Assembly (NCBI GenBank): GCA_002633025.1
Contig: NMRB01000769.1
Location: 59,960-123,959, forward strand
DNA length: 64,000 nt
Reading direction: 5' to 3'
Source of the DNA: Notospermus geniculatus
Taxonomy: Eukaryota; Nemertea; Pilidiophora; Heteronemertea; Lineidae
Shown piece by piece: positions 40,520 to 52,762 of this stretch. The first letter of the stretch is position 1, and every line of letters starts with the position of its first letter. A model generated the notes under the pieces. The model saw nothing but the letters and a program-made list of their open reading frames with translations, made no database searches and was not told where the DNA came from. The translations under genes were made by a program, and so were the position numbers.

Positions 40520-41517
40520 ACAGCAACGGGAGTTGCCTCTGACGGCAGCGCTGCCGAATTTTGACGTTTGCCGAACTGATATTACCTGGTACTGCGCTGA
40601 ACAGAGCCCGGAGAGAGACCAACCGCCACGACCGAGTTCCTCATTCGAAATGACCACGATCGAAGTTCGCGATTACGCAAGATCACTCGCGACCTCTTCC
40701 GATCATCGGTAAATCGGCACTTTTCTACAGCAATACATTTTGGGGCCCGCTGGGGCACATTTCTAATGCCTCATTCGCTGCGGTTTACTGCGGTTGAAGG
40801 GAGGTATTCATGTGATAAACCAAGACTGACCCCCTCGTTTATTATGCATGAACGGTATACCACAAAACATGCCAAAACGTCAATCAGACACGCCTCGCTT
40901 GCTGACCATTTCCACTCAACCCTAATCGGAGCCTCACCTGAAGCACTAACGCACGAACAACCGGTGAGGACCCAGTATATTGCAGTGGCACTGCTCTGTC
41001 TCCCGGCCCGAGGCAGAGAATGTTAGCCTGGTCCCACTGGCCTACTCCTGATGGCATTGTGAATATCAGTCAGCGCCACCATCGATGGCTAGAGGAACCA
41101 GGCAGGCATAAAGCGGCACGTTTTGCTTATTATGGCGACCAAGTTCTTACATACACACATCATCGCATATCACAGTGCTCACGAGTCACAGTGCGCACTG
41201 GACAGCTCGACAAGACTGTTCGAATCTAGTATTTGAATGATCTTAGTTATCAATCAGGCATCGAAACTGTTGCTTCACATAAAATATCTTAGTTAACAAT
41301 TAGGCATGGAAACTGTTGCTTCACATAAAAGAATGAGTTGAATATAATGGTAGCCTACCTTACCTGATGAAGGGTTAGTAATGGTATCACAAAGCGCCGA
41401 ACTTCTCAAGTGATGAAAAGGATGGCGGTTATTTTTACTGAAGCATAATGTGCCGCTGAGATCATGTGATTCAAAATCACCAATCAGAAGGCGTCCTCAA
41501 AATTAATCTGGAATTTA
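40520..41517. repeat. Near-identical 1-kb repeat, copy 2
   Basis: See 38035-38993. The copy starts immediately after an N, so it could be the other haplotype placed in tandem. Confidence 0.85.
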
Positions 41518-42164
41518 AAAACATTAGTTAAACACGGCCTTGGGAAATTTGTTGCAGAAATACACCTTCCCACATTGACTCACTTCACATAATCTCACAT
41601 AATCTGAGCCACTGACCTTATTACACCTTGCACCCCTCTGGTTATAAGTGAGCCATTCCAATCCTCTTAAGAGTAGCACAGATTAAGCAATCATGTGCAT
41701 CATGGCAAGGGAGAATGCATAGTGGTTACGGCCCAAACATGCTACAAATGTAGCATTGTAAAACCGTTATTATTCATCGGATTTGAAAATTTAAAAGTGT
41801 TTTTCGATATAACAAAGAACTCTGTGTTCAACTGCATAACCTTTCGGCAATGCAACAGCCTATTTTCCATTTTGTTATAAATTAGGCACAGAAGGAAAAC
41901 AATATGATTACGCAAAGTCAACATCTCAGCTCTCCAAATCGGACCCCTCTGAAACGCATTTCACAGGGGTCCGATGGGTCGGTGGAGCCTAAGGGATGTA
42001 AATGTAATGAAAAAAAAAACGTACAGAAACTCGAAGCCGGCGAATATTAATTACTTTTTTTACTCGGACACACTTGACGCAAAGGGCCCTCAACTAATGT
42101 AAAATCTGAACAAGCCCTTATCAGCTTATGTAGACTGCAAAATATGTGTACGTTTGCACTATAA
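41518..42164. other. No gene; hairpin at 41937-41983
   Basis: TCGGACCCCTCTGAAACG / CACAGGGGTCCGA form a 13-bp stem. No other structure is seen. Confidence 0.45.
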
Positions 42165-42166
42165 AG

Positions 42167-42308
42167 CTGGATTTAGCTGCACGCGGTATGCGGATTGCGG
42201 AACGCGGTAAGCTGAAAGTTCAATGCATTTCTCATACAACAAAATCGCTTCCGCCGGGGATTCCGCGGCCCTATACCGCATTCCGCGTGTCAGCTAAATG
42301 CAGCTTAA
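42167..42308. mobile_element. Foldback element with AAGCTGGATTTAGCTG ends
   Basis: AAGCTGGATTTAGCTGCACG is mirrored by GTGTCAGCTAAATGCAGCTT. The inner GCGGTATGCGGATTGCGGAA text is mirrored by TTCCGCGGCCCTATACCGCA-type text. Confidence 0.75.
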
Positions 42309-42380
42309 GTCTCTCTGTAGACACTGTAGGCGTAATAGCAGCCTAACTGTAGGACCTGGAACTGAAAATAACAGCAAGCC

Positions 42381-43032
42381 TGGAAAATACCTTAATTAAC
42401 AATAAACATGTTTCCATGACCTTAATTCTCCACAATATAAAATGAACAAGGAGGCCTACATAGGCTGAAAAGGGCCATTGTCAAGTGTTACCTGTGCGTT
42501 GACCAATGATTGCCATTAGTTGAATTCCACACTGTGACAAATCAACAAGGCCATTCTTGGCCTATTTGTTCAGGGCACTGTGGATTGGAGTGACACTCCA
42601 TTTGACACTGTGTAACATTTGGGCAATTCCACGGTCACGGACGTGACATGTTTTCACTTAGTTGCGTCACGGACGTGACCTGTGCGATGTCACGTCCCTG
42701 ACGCAGCTAATTAGCAAAGTGCACTTATTATGAATCACAACGAACTTAGTTCATACCAGGGACATAGAAGAACAAGAGCCTGACATGATGCAGTCTATTA
42801 CATCTTTATGTGGTTTCAAAATTTGCGGAGACAGCACTGAATAAGTGAAAACATGTCGCGCCTGTGACCGTGGAATTGCCCATTTGAATAAATGAGTAAT
42901 CCTCATCAATCGTTTTGTTTGTGATTTCCCTTTCCCACATGAGTTACGAAGAGCAGAACACTCGTCACAGCAAGAATTTGGGTGCCATTCAAAAAAATGC
43001 ATTGTTACTGATTCACCCATGAAAATAAACGT
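42381..43032. repeat. 652-bp tandem duplicate, unit 1
   Basis: TGGAAAATACCTTAATTAAC through ACCCATGAAAATAAACG. It includes a TIR element at 42621-42881. Confidence 0.9.
42621..42881. mobile_element. TIR element with GGGCAATTCCACGGTCACGG ends
   Basis: A 40-bp arm, GGGCAATTCCACGGTCACGG and ACGTGACATGTTTTCACTTA, is mirrored at the right by AAGTGAAAACATGTCGCG and GTGACCGTGGAATTGCCC. The second copy in the tandem is 43273-43533. Confidence 0.85.
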
Positions 43033-43682
43033 TGGAAAATACCTTAATTAACAATAAACATGTTTCCATGACCTTAATTCTCCACAATATAAAATGAACA
43101 AGGAGGCCTACATAGGCTGAAAAGAGCCATTGTCAAGTGTTACCTGTGCGTTGACCAATGATTGCCATTAGTTGAATTCCACACTGTGACAAATCAACAA
43201 GGCCATTCTTGGCCTATTTGTTCAGGGCACTGTGGATTGGAGTGACACTCCATTTGACACTGTGTAACATTTGGGCAATTCCACGTTCACGGACGTGACA
43301 TGTTTTCACTTAGTTGCGTCACGGACGTGACCTGTGCGATGTCACGTCCGTGACGCAGCTAATTAGCAAAGTGCACTTATTATGAATCACAACGAACTTA
43401 GTTCATACCAGGGACATAGAAGAACAAGAGCCTGACATGATGCAGGCTATTACATCTTTATGTGGTTTCAAAATTTGCGGAGACAGCACTGAATAAGTGA
43501 AAACATGTCGCGTCTGTGACCGTGGAATTGCCCATTTGAATAAATGAGTAATCCTCATCAATCGTTTTGTTTGTGATTTCCCTTTCCCACATGAGTTACG
43601 AAGAGCAGAACACTCGTCACAGCAAGAATTTGGGTGCCATTCAAAAAATGCATTGTTACTGATTCACCCATGAAAATAAACG
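43033..43682. repeat. 652-bp tandem duplicate, unit 2
   Basis: Differs from unit 1 by only a handful of bases. Includes the element copy 43273-43533. Confidence 0.9.
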
Positions 43683-44593
43683 CATGTTTAGGGCATCATT
43701 AAAAAGAGTAAATCCTTCTATTTCTAATGACATATTACACTTAAAATAAAATTTAGTATTCATATAATCGATGATTCAAGTTGGGTATATCTTTTTCTGA
43801 GACACCCTGTATTTAGCCTACTCTCTCAGTATGGCAAAAGAAAGGAAATGATTTTTTCTGTTTTTATGCTGATTTTGAACATTTTGCAAAAGTCCGTTGT
43901 TTTCTTATTCCACGCAGCAGGTGTCATATATTTCACAAGCCATTATCTATTTTATATTGTAAGCTATAACACGTGAAGTTTTAGTGAAAACCAGTCATCC
44001 GTACGGTAACGAAAAATTAGTTGGGGAATAATTTTCCGAAAAAGAACATCCCCTTTTCAAACTTTTTTTGAAATCCAGATTCTCGATTTGTACAACAGAT
44101 TAAACATGTAATAGTGATTTTCATTCAGGTGTACGAGTCCAGTGGATCTAATGTGCTTGTATTCTGGACGATTTTCTATTTTTTAGCAATGGCGAAGTGA
44201 ATTTGTTAAACACATTTCCTTGACAACATAATAATGTCAGAATCATTGCTTCTCCGTGTCTTGTTGGATTTCTGGTTTTATGATAATTTTATACCGTGCG
44301 TGAAGTGGAAAATTTTTCCATTGGGAATATTGTGTTGATGTTTTAATTTTTTAATTTTTAGTTCTTCGTTTGACGGAAAATTCTCTTTTGAATCAATCAT
44401 TTTGTTATAAACTGGAAAATATTTTTTTCGGAGAATTTGTAAAATTTGCAAAAATCTTTTGTAAAAATTGATCACCTGAAACAAGTTGACTAGATTTGAA
44501 AATGGTGTCCAATCTCAGTCCAGATTCTTGACTGAAATATGACAGGAAGTTGGCTTGTCACAGAACTGTCATTTTTATTTAGTTTATTTTACT
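43683..44593. other. No gene seen
   Basis: AT-rich, with short frames and no recognisable repeat. Confidence 0.35.
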
Positions 44594-45165
44594 AAGTTGA
44601 TGTTCAAAAACCGATGTCAGGTGATATATCATTGAGATGGAATGATATAATGAATGTCTCCGATGTAAAATACTCACTGGGCATATTCTGTCGGGTTAGT
44701 GAGTTTTTATTTGGCGTTTATTTCATTTAAAATCAAACTATTGCGATTGCGTGTTCAAGAATAAACGACGCTATGTCACACCATATCTGCGACAGATTTT
44801 TTCTGCGCGGTCGTGGCTCAGACGCAAATTGATCCGGTAAAGTCGGTCGCCGCCGGTTCTGGAAGTCGCATGGTCGGCTTGACATCAGCATGAAGGTGTC
44901 GTCATGGATGTGATGTTACAAACTGGGTATATGCTTCAATATATTTTGCCAAGGCCACAAATAAAGTTGATGTTCAAACACCGAGGAGTATCATTGACGT
45001 AGAATTACATAATGTACATGTATGTCTCCATGTAAAGACCAACGAGACATTTTGTAGGGTTACGATAAAACGTGTCGAATTTTGGCAAGTTTTATTAGCG
45101 TTTATTTCATTTAAAATCAAACTAGTATGATTTCATATCCACAAATAAACGACGCTAGCTGATCT
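44594..45165. repeat. Two diverged direct copies of a 190-bp segment
   Basis: AAGTTGATGTTCAAA, then GCGTTTATTTCATTTAAAAT and AATAAACGACGCTA at 44594-44775, recurs at 44960-45165. Confidence 0.6.
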
Positions 45166-45404
45166 CGATACCTTAGAATAGATAAAATTCAGACCGGTAC
45201 ATGTATGTACTGAAAACGTGATCCTGCGGTCTGCAGGTCATTCTCGACATCAATTGGCTGATCCATGACAATGGCCGCCTGGCCAAGAAGTAGTCTGCAG
45301 AACCCCCTCCGATGGTTTTGTGGGCTGTTCCATGTTGTACTCGGTACATTGGAAATGTACCGAGTACGACAAAAACAAGTCTATTGGCCATCCAGTCAGA
45401 CTCA

Positions 45405-45765
45405 TCTGCTCGATCTTTGGGGAAAAAAGCAGCGCATATAACCGGAAGGATGGATTGGTTACTTGCTAATTTTAGTGAAAATAAATCACTTTGTAACTCG
45501 CGTACATGCTCCTACATGTATGGATTCACGTTCATGTACGTACATTATGCAGGGTGGTCAAAAAAACGCACAAAGCATATTTCCACCACCCTCAGTCCCA
45601 AACCACTGGTATGAATGGATAGAGAGTCTTTCTAGAAGAACATATAAGACCAAGATACCTCGATTCGGCCCAGTCGTTTTACCTCCAGAGCCATTTTTGT
45701 GAAGCAAAGTCAGTGGTCCTACATAATTAACTTACCGTCGAACCGCGGTGCCATAAGATGTTAAA
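45405..45765. repeat. Tandem duplicate, unit 1 (partner 45964-46322)
   Basis: CGATCTTTGGGGAAAA, ATAACCGGAAGGATGGATTG, and CAGGGTGGTCAAAAAAACGC (45550) onward match 45964-46322. It ends at TTAA 45762-45765, where unrelated AGCGATGTACTCGCGAGGG text begins, so a TTAA-target insertion may interrupt it. Confidence 0.8.
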
Positions 45766-46109
45766 GCGATGTACTCGCGAGGGTTGAAAATGAAATCTCG
45801 TTCAACTATCGCGACCCGCGATAGCTCCCCAATTTCATTCATAGCTGGCGGGATTCTTGAAACTGATCTAAGTGTGATTTCTAGCACCTTTGAACCATCA
45901 AATTACGGTATCGTCTACGTTTTATACAATAAAACGTTCATGAAAAATCTTTTATTAATATTTATCTGCCCGATCTTTGGGGGAAAAGGCAACGCATATA
46001 ACCGGAAGGATGGATTGGTTACTTGCTAATTTTAGTGAAAATAAATCACTTTGTAACTCGCGTACATGCTCCTACATGTATGGATTCATGTTCATGTACG
46101 TACATTATA

Positions 46110-46634
46110 CAGGGTGGTCAAAAAAAACGCACAAGGCATATTTCCACCACCCTCAGTCCCAAACCACTGGTATGAATGGATAGAGAGTCTTTCTAGAAGA
46201 ACATAAGACCAAGATACCTCGATTCGGCCCGGTCGTTTTACCTCCAGAGCCATTTTTGTGAAGCAAAGTCAGTGGTCCTACATAATTAACTTACCGTCGA
46301 ACCACGGTGCCATAAGATGTTAAGTTGTTGTTAAGTTTCATTTTCATGTTCTACATGTACCTGTACTTTATTTTTTGTTTGACCTTTCCACAGGATAATC
46401 GTTTTGTCAGTTACAAGGCTCCGCTGTTGTGTATGCTCTTGATTGTTCTGTATGGAACAATTCACCAAGGGCCTCAACCTTGCTTTACAAAATAGCTCTG
46501 TAGCTCGAACCACTACACCGAATCGGGATATCTTGGTGTCTTTTTACTTCTAGAAAGTTTCTCCATCCAATGCCATCAGTAGTTTGGGGCTCTGGATAGT
46601 GGAAGTATGCTTGTGCGTTTTTTTGACCACCCTG
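46110..46634. mobile_element. TA-flanked TIR element (Tc1/mariner-type), 525 bp
   Basis: CAGGGTGGTCAAAAAAAACG is mirrored by CGTTTTTTTGACCACCCTG, with TA on both sides. Internal text matches 33871-34393 in reverse orientation. No transposase frame. Confidence 0.88.
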
Positions 46635-46714
46635 TATACGTAGACAAAGTCTGTAGAGAGTGAACATTCGCGATAGAAAAAAATACACAAACTCACATCT
46701 ATCAACACCAACCA

Positions 46715-46852
46715 GGGCTGGGTTGCACAAAACTCATGTTAGCGCTAACTTTATGTTAAATGACGTAAAAAGAAGGGATTTTAACGTCATCTAACATAAA
46801 GTTAGCGCTAACACCAAGTTAGCGCTAACATGAGTTTTGTGCAACCGGCCCC
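46715..46852. mobile_element. Foldback element with GTTAGCGCTAAC motifs
   Basis: GGTTGCACAAAACTCATGTT is mirrored by AACATGAGTTTTGTGCAACC. Three GTTAGCGCTAAC palindromes occur inside. Confidence 0.85.
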
Positions 46853-47335
46853 AGTTCTCACTCCTTCATCCTATTTTTAATCCACCTGCGGAAAATTATG
46901 AGGCGACATCGAGTATGAACAGCACAAACGGCAATTTCATTGTCTCCCTCCATGGAGAATGTATACAAAGTATCCTACATGGCGACGACACATGGCACTC
47001 ATATCAACATACTAGGGGGGGGGGGCAACTTTCAAAGTTATATTTCTCTACAATTAATTTATTTAAATATACTATTGCAACTGATATCAAAATGCAAAAC
47101 AAGAAGGCAGGAAGGCAAGGGATTACTGGCCGTATTGTTCATACAATATAATGCAAGCTAGACGGCGGTGCAAAAGTAGGACTAACACCAATAAAACAGT
47201 ACAATGAAGGAGGGATGGGGCACGCCACCTCCACCCCTTACTCCCCAGTGAAGGATTCGCCTGTTTGAGAACAACAGAATCAGCTCGGCATAGAAACGGG
47301 GGACTTGCATTTAGTTATTTAGTGCGTACAGTAAG
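46853..47335. other. No gene seen
   Basis: Contains a G9 homopolymer at about 47017. Short frames only. Confidence 0.35.
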
Positions 47336-47750
47336 TCAATCTCGTACCCAGAGATTCGTTACGCTCGGGCCGCGGTTGACGGTCGCTACACTAATCTCTG
47401 GAGACGGATATCCATTTCACGCCTTAGGTGTGATTTTTATTATCGTGCAATTTAGGCCGATTTTAGGCAGCAGATGCGTTGAAATAATTTGAGTATAAAA
47501 TAAAATACACAAAAATGTCCTTAGAAAGGTTTTTATGAGGGAACTGTTGTATTTATTGAGGAAAACCCACAGCACTGCTTGGCGCAGTGTACAAACTTGG
47601 AGTGAAGCGGCAAAATTAGCATATATTCATGCGCCGTTGCAACGCAAGTGCCTTGGGGAATCCCGAAGTAGTCCGTAGCCGTCTCCAGAGATTAGTGTAG
47701 CGACCGTCAACCTCGGCCCGAGCGTAACGAATCTCTGGGTACGAGATTGA
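47336..47750. mobile_element. TIR element with TCAATCTCGTACCCAGAG ends
   Basis: TCAATCTCGTACCCAGAGAT is mirrored by ATCTCTGGGTACGAGATTGA. Arms of 72 bp, with the inner GCGGTTGACGGTCGCTACAC mirrored too. Confidence 0.85.
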
Positions 47751-47796
47751 TAGCGAGTATGAGCCAAGTGGCCTGCTGTAGTTGTGATGATTTCCG

Positions 47797-48010
47797 AGTC
47801 ACAGCTTTCGGAAAATTTTGATGACCATGCAAGGCGAGATGTAGCCTAATTTTTCATCCTGGTTGATGTTTAGGAATTTGTCAACGTCAAACGAGCGTAT
47901 ATTTTGATAGTTTATCGGGCAACGTAGCAGTAGCTGTTTAGTTCTTTGTGCCCGGAAACCACAGCGGCACGATGGATCTGGGACATTTCGAAAATGATGT
48001 GAACAAGATG
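47797..48010 (-). pseudogene. Possible LINE 3' end (CxCG...CP knuckle)
   Basis: The minus frame has P-D-P-S-C-R-C-G, then L-L-L-R-C-P-I-N-Y-Q-N-I-R-S. This is like the cysteine-containing tail of many non-LTR retrotransposon polyproteins (C-x-C-G ... H-L-L-x-C-P), but the histidine is missing and no reverse transcriptase precedes it. Confidence 0.4.
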
Positions 48011-48414
48011 ACATTGTAAATGTCGAATGGTTCCCGATGTAGGCCTACAGGTGATTCTTCCGGTACATGAATGGTACATTGATATAGATCATGATACATT
48101 GATAGACATAAGTGACAGATGGATTACGATGATGTCAATAGAACTTGATCTCATGCCAGTAAATTCATCGCGTAATTGACCATGGCTTGATATCTGATGG
48201 TTCTAGAACAAAATGTACCCGGCGAAATGGTACTGGACAAAATGTACCTAGTACATGGTACCTTTTGTCTGGTACAGGTGCTTCTACCGGTACATGAATG
48301 ATACATTGATAGAGATCAATGCACATTGATAGAGATCAGATAAAAAGGTACGGTAATAATAATAAAAAAAGGTACCGGTAAAAAGGTACTAGTAAAGGTA
48401 CTAGGTAAAAAAGG
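48011..48414. repeat. GGTACC/GGTACATG-rich low-complexity stretch before a gap
   Basis: Repeated TGATACATTGATAGA and AAAAGGTAC(C/T) units run into the N gap. No gene. Confidence 0.5.
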
Positions 48415-49006
48415 NNNNNNNNNNNNNNNNNNNNNNNNNNNNNNNNNNNNNNNNNNNNNNNNNNNNNNNNNNNNNNNNNNNNNNNNNNNNNNNNNNNNNN
48501 NNNNNNNNNNNNNNNNNNNNNNNNNNNNNNNNNNNNNNNNNNNNNNNNNNNNNNNNNNNNNNNNNNNNNNNNNNNNNNNNNNNNNNNNNNNNNNNNNNNN
48601 NNNNNNNNNNNNNNNNNNNNNNNNNNNNNNNNNNNNNNNNNNNNNNNNNNNNNNNNNNNNNNNNNNNNNNNNNNNNNNNNNNNNNNNNNNNNNNNNNNNN
48701 NNNNNNNNNNNNNNNNNNNNNNNNNNNNNNNNNNNNNNNNNNNNNNNNNNNNNNNNNNNNNNNNNNNNNNNNNNNNNNNNNNNNNNNNNNNNNNNNNNNN
48801 NNNNNNNNNNNNNNNNNNNNNNNNNNNNNNNNNNNNNNNNNNNNNNNNNNNNNNNNNNNNNNNNNNNNNNNNNNNNNNNNNNNNNNNNNNNNNNNNNNNN
48901 NNNNNNNNNNNNNNNNNNNNNNNNNNNNNNNNNNNNNNNNNNNNNNNNNNNNNNNNNNNNNNNNNNNNNNNNNNNNNNNNNNNNNNNNNNNNNNNNNNNN
49001 NNNNNN
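48415..49006. other. Assembly gap, 592 N
   Basis: Run of N flanked by simple repeats. Frames spanning it are artefacts. Confidence 0.95.
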
Positions 49007-49058
49007 ACACACACACACACACACAGACAGATACACACACACACACACACATACACAG
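49007..49058. repeat. (AC)n microsatellite
   Basis: ACACAC with GACAGATA and GACACC interruptions at the gap edge. Confidence 0.9.
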
Positions 49059-50112
49059 ACACCAAGACCAAAAACAATATGGTTCCCGATCTTAAGATCG
49101 GGGAACCATAATAAACAGTAGTAGCCAAATTTTAAAATTTTAAAATATGCAGTGCTGGGTGAATTTTAAAATTCTTATTTCACCATGTTAGAATCGATGG
49201 AGGAGAAAAGAAAGGAAAGGGCATAATGTCTGAGGAAGCATAAATTTACAATATCGTCATACAGAGTGCATCATGCTTTTGGATTTTCTAATATTTGATC
49301 GTTCATTTGGTGAGGAATTTTAAGACCTGTGCCTACGTCTTATATAAGCCTCGCCAAGGGACAGGGCATTATTACTGATACTGACAACAGAATGGTCAGT
49401 CAGTTTGATTGAGGCTCTAACAGGTGTGTGGCAGGTCGAGACCATATGTTTGTCAATTTCAATATTGTCTCTTTACGAAATCTGAAACAACCTATTTCTT
49501 CCACTCTCTCCTGGTGTCATCTCCGTCCGTTGAGGCTCGCCTTCTGAGCGACATGCGACTGCTTTTGCCAACGCTTTTTAGTTCACTTCACATGGACTGG
49601 TGTAACAGTTCCAGATGTTGTTAGTGTAAATCTGCATTGAGCTTCAGGCGAAAAAATGGGGCAATATTGTAGCACCCATGTCGCCTTTCACGTGAAACTA
49701 TCAGAAACATGGAATCTCGTAGAGAAATGGAAGTAAAGTTCCATCTGAGCCCAAGGGCCATTAAATTTGGTCGTTACTCGATCTAGTTCGCACTGCATGA
49801 AAAAATAGGTTTAATTAGCCATTAAACTGATCGTATACGCGATTTTACTCCATGTTTAATGAAGTTTTATTTTTTTTAAACNCTGTAAAGGAATTTTTTA
49901 CTGAAAGATTTATGTAATTGATAAGTTGGTAAATCCTCAAGAAACTCCTTTAATTCTTTATACTTAATAAGTTTCCCATCAGACTTTACTTTCCTCCATA
50001 ATTGAGAAATATTTGTATAAGCAACGGTTCCGCTAACGGTAACACTAACGTTAACGTTATTTTTTTTAGATTCCAAATGTGTCAGAAATAGTGTCAGCGT
50101 TAGTGTTATCGT
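49059..50112. other. No gene; palindrome at 49081-49110 and single N at 49882
   Basis: GGTTCCCGATCTTAAGATCG followed by GGGAACC is a palindrome with a weak relative near 57280. Reading frames are short. 50024-50110 carries several CTAACGTTA/GTTAGTG units. Confidence 0.4.
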
Positions 50113-50248
50113 TAAGGCTGATTCATACTCCGTCCGGATTTTGCGCCGACTATGATCAATTTCACTGCGTGTGCACATTCACGTCGTGGAAACCTGCGAT
50201 CAGTTTCATGCGCTTGACGGTCCGCAAGCGAGTATGAATCAGCCCTTA
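50113..50248. mobile_element. Foldback element with AAGGCTGATTCATACTC ends
   Basis: TAAGGCTGATTCATACTC is mirrored by GAGTATGAATCAGCCCTTA. A diverged, inverted relative of the interior lies at 54860-54960. Confidence 0.8.
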
Positions 50249-50373
50249 GGCTGCAATCACATAGAACTACACGCTACACGTACACGCATGTTAACAAAGG
50301 CCTCACAAAGGGTTCGCCACCGTGTTAACAGGCGTATACGTGTAGCGTGTAGTTCTTTGTAATTGCAGCCTTA
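50247..50373. mobile_element. Foldback element with TAGGCTGCAATCACA ends
   Basis: GGCTGCAATCACATAGAACT is mirrored by AGTTCTTTGTAATTGCAGCC, with TACACGCTACACGTA inner text. It abuts the preceding element directly. Confidence 0.8.
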
Positions 50374-50402
50374 ACGAAGCGATTTCTTAAACTCTCGATT
50401 AA

Positions 50403-50587
50403 AGCGAATTGATAGCGGATTTTATTTACATTTGGCTGGTGTTTGTAAACACAAAATTTCAGCCAATTAGAATGCACGAACATTTCTTTGTTGACATTCT
50501 GGAGAAGTTTGTTTACATTTTCCCCCGAAAATTCGTCCCTTTTCAAATTCTATTTCTAAATCAATTTTTTTTCGATATCAATTCGCT
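50403..50587. mobile_element. TTAA-flanked TIR element, AGCGAATTGATA ends, 185 bp
   Basis: AGCGAATTGATAGCG is mirrored by CGATATCAATTCGCT. TTAA lies at 50399-50402 and 50588-50591. Interior text (GTTTGTAAACA, ATTAGAATGCA) resembles 58014-58155. Confidence 0.75.
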
Positions 50588-50919
50588 TTAACTCTGACAC
50601 TAACGTTAGCGCTACTCATTGTTTCAGAGACAAAGAAATTAGGTCCCTTAGCGATAACACTAACACAACACTAATTCTAACGTTAGTGTTTTCCGTAAGC
50701 ACAGAGAAAAAAATCGATCTCATCTCGAGATGAAATGATTCTCCAGCCTATTATTTTGTCCCTAGAATGAGTCTTTTGCAACTCCAACCCAGAATGAGAC
50801 ACCAGTTTTCTCCGGCTGATGCCCTCTTGCATTAGTCTCGCTTGGCCAGACGCTACGGGCTCACCCCTTCGGTAACTCACACTCCGCGTCTGGCTCTTTT
50901 AGAGATTAACAGTCGTGAA
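50588..50919. other. No gene; element end shared with 52.7 kb
   Basis: AAAAAAATCGATCTCATCTC and GAGATGAAAT at about 50706 recur in reverse complement at about 52714-52745. Confidence 0.4.
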
Positions 50920-51190
50920 GACCGCGTGGTGGCAGCACGGGTCCTTGGGTTTCCCAACCTCGTTCGCTTTCTGACAATATGGCGAGTGGTCCAAGGTTGT
51001 CTGAGCGAACTATACCCCTGGGGACGGGGTTGGGTTTTTCCTGGAAGTAATTTCCGCGGGAATTATGAGTGAGAAAGCGTGGTGATTGGCTGGAGCCCAG
51101 TGGAGTGCCATCTAGTGGTGTTACCGGCTTTTGAGCCCCAAATGTGCCAGTGTGTAGGAGACCGGGACGTCGGATAGCCTACACACTGGG
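50920..51190. repeat. Dispersed repeat, inverted partner 55150-55415
   Basis: GTGGTGGCAGCACGGGTCCT, TATACCCCTGGGGACGGGG and ATTTCCGCGGGAATTA text recurs in reverse complement. The partner ends exactly at an N. Confidence 0.8.
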
Positions 51191-51412
51191 GCCGAGTGTA
51201 TCTTGCATTGACTGGAGGCAACTGCAACTGGAGTCTCATTCTGAAGGACACACCTTGAATTCATGTCAAGTAGAGACACAATCTACTCACTTTGAGTTTT
51301 CTCAGTTCTCCAGTCGATGGGGCAGGGGATCAGCTGGAGAAAATTGGTATCTGATTTTGGGGACAACTCAAGTCTTGGAAAACAAATCGAGGGGAAACAA
51401 AATCTGCTCCTG

Positions 51413-51495
51413 TGAGGAGCTCGGTGGTGTGGTGGTTCTGGTGTCCGACTTGCTGTCAGAAGGTCCTGGGTTCGAAACCCACTGAGTGTGAAAGT
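51413..51495 (+). ncRNA. tRNA-derived SINE head
   Basis: GGTGGTGTGGTGGTTCTGG (A box) and CCTGGGTTCGAAACCCACTG (B box within a well-paired T arm) are spaced as in a tRNA. The loop CTTGCTG gives an Ala-type TGC anticodon. A poly-T run follows at 51497. The acceptor stem is not paired, so it is more likely a SINE than a tRNA gene. Confidence 0.65.
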
Positions 51496-52582
51496 TTTTT
51501 TTTATATGGAGACATAACTTGTTTATTTGATTCGAGACAGCAGACAATCCAGTGGAAACAGCTGAGAATCCTTTTAACCAGTTGGAAACAATGGGTGATA
51601 TCATAAAGGAATCAACCATAAAGGTTTAACTGCGAACGATGAACTTACTGAGGGATACACTTCATGTGTTGCCACCAGATATCTCTCACTGCCTGAATTT
51701 TGGCTTTACGTAATATGCACGAGCTTCAACTTTTTTAGTGGTGAAGAGGTACGTGAACCTGTCACCTTGATGTTTAAATTCCATTTCTGAGGATAACAGA
51801 GCGATTTTCAGGACAATTTGTGCTCCATGTGCAAATGTACGTCAGCCTATTCAAATGTACACAGATGACCCTGCGCTCACATCGTTCGTGGGGTTCTCAT
51901 TAATCCATTCCTTTTGTATCATAAGATCAACTAGTCGGAATTCAACTTCAATTTTGCAGTGACCGTGCACAAGGGTCTTGCCTATCATAATGAATAGTCA
52001 AAATGCAGATCTGTTGAGGTTTAAAGGGATATTGTCCACATTTATAAAATGCTAAATTTGTAAGTTGAACCTTTATAATTGATTCCTTTATGGTGATATG
52101 AACAGGCCTAGGCCTGTGTGTGGATCTAATTGCAGCGTCGATAACAGTGGGTTGGCATATGAGCTGCTTTCTGCTCAAGTTCTCGAATACACACACACCC
52201 GAACCATGGAGAGATGGTTCGCGTGTGTGTGATACACGCTCCAACTCGCGGTTAATACGTTCGAGCCTACCCGGGTCTGCACTTTGAGAAAATACGCATG
52301 TGCAGAAAACGTGAAACAGGTGTGAGAGAAATAAATACGAACGCAAGTCCGCAAAACAAAGCCCGTTATTGTAAGATTATATTTGAATGGTCATGATAGC
52401 TACATATTATAATCCCTCGCTGAACGATCGGACCGATCGGACTTTGATTTTCGCGGGACGTTGATCCCTGTCACAGTTCAGGAAACAATACTGGCCTATT
52501 TTGTCAATGGTGGTGGTCGAAATCACGTGGTTAATCCCGCAGGCGTCTAAAAAGCCAAATTCATTATATACAGTAAAAGACA
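51496..52582. other. No supported gene
   Basis: Could include the body of the SINE. The minus frame at 51948-52346 has no recognisable domain. Confidence 0.35.
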
Positions 52583-52762
52583 ATGAGTGGCGTTCCGCTC
52601 AAGACAACTGAATGCTCCGCAAGATGGCAGCGTAGCTGCGTTCCGGGAACATTGCGTCCAGTTATGTCCATTCGAGTAGCAAAAGGTTCTCCAACTCTTG
52701 TCCCTAAAATGAATTTCATTTTATCTCGAGATGAGATCGATTTTTTTTCTGTGCATGTTCAG

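Noticed and set aside
48316-49128. Three long minus-strand frames of C-V-C-V-type protein
   Set aside because: They span the 592-N gap and read through an (AC)n microsatellite.
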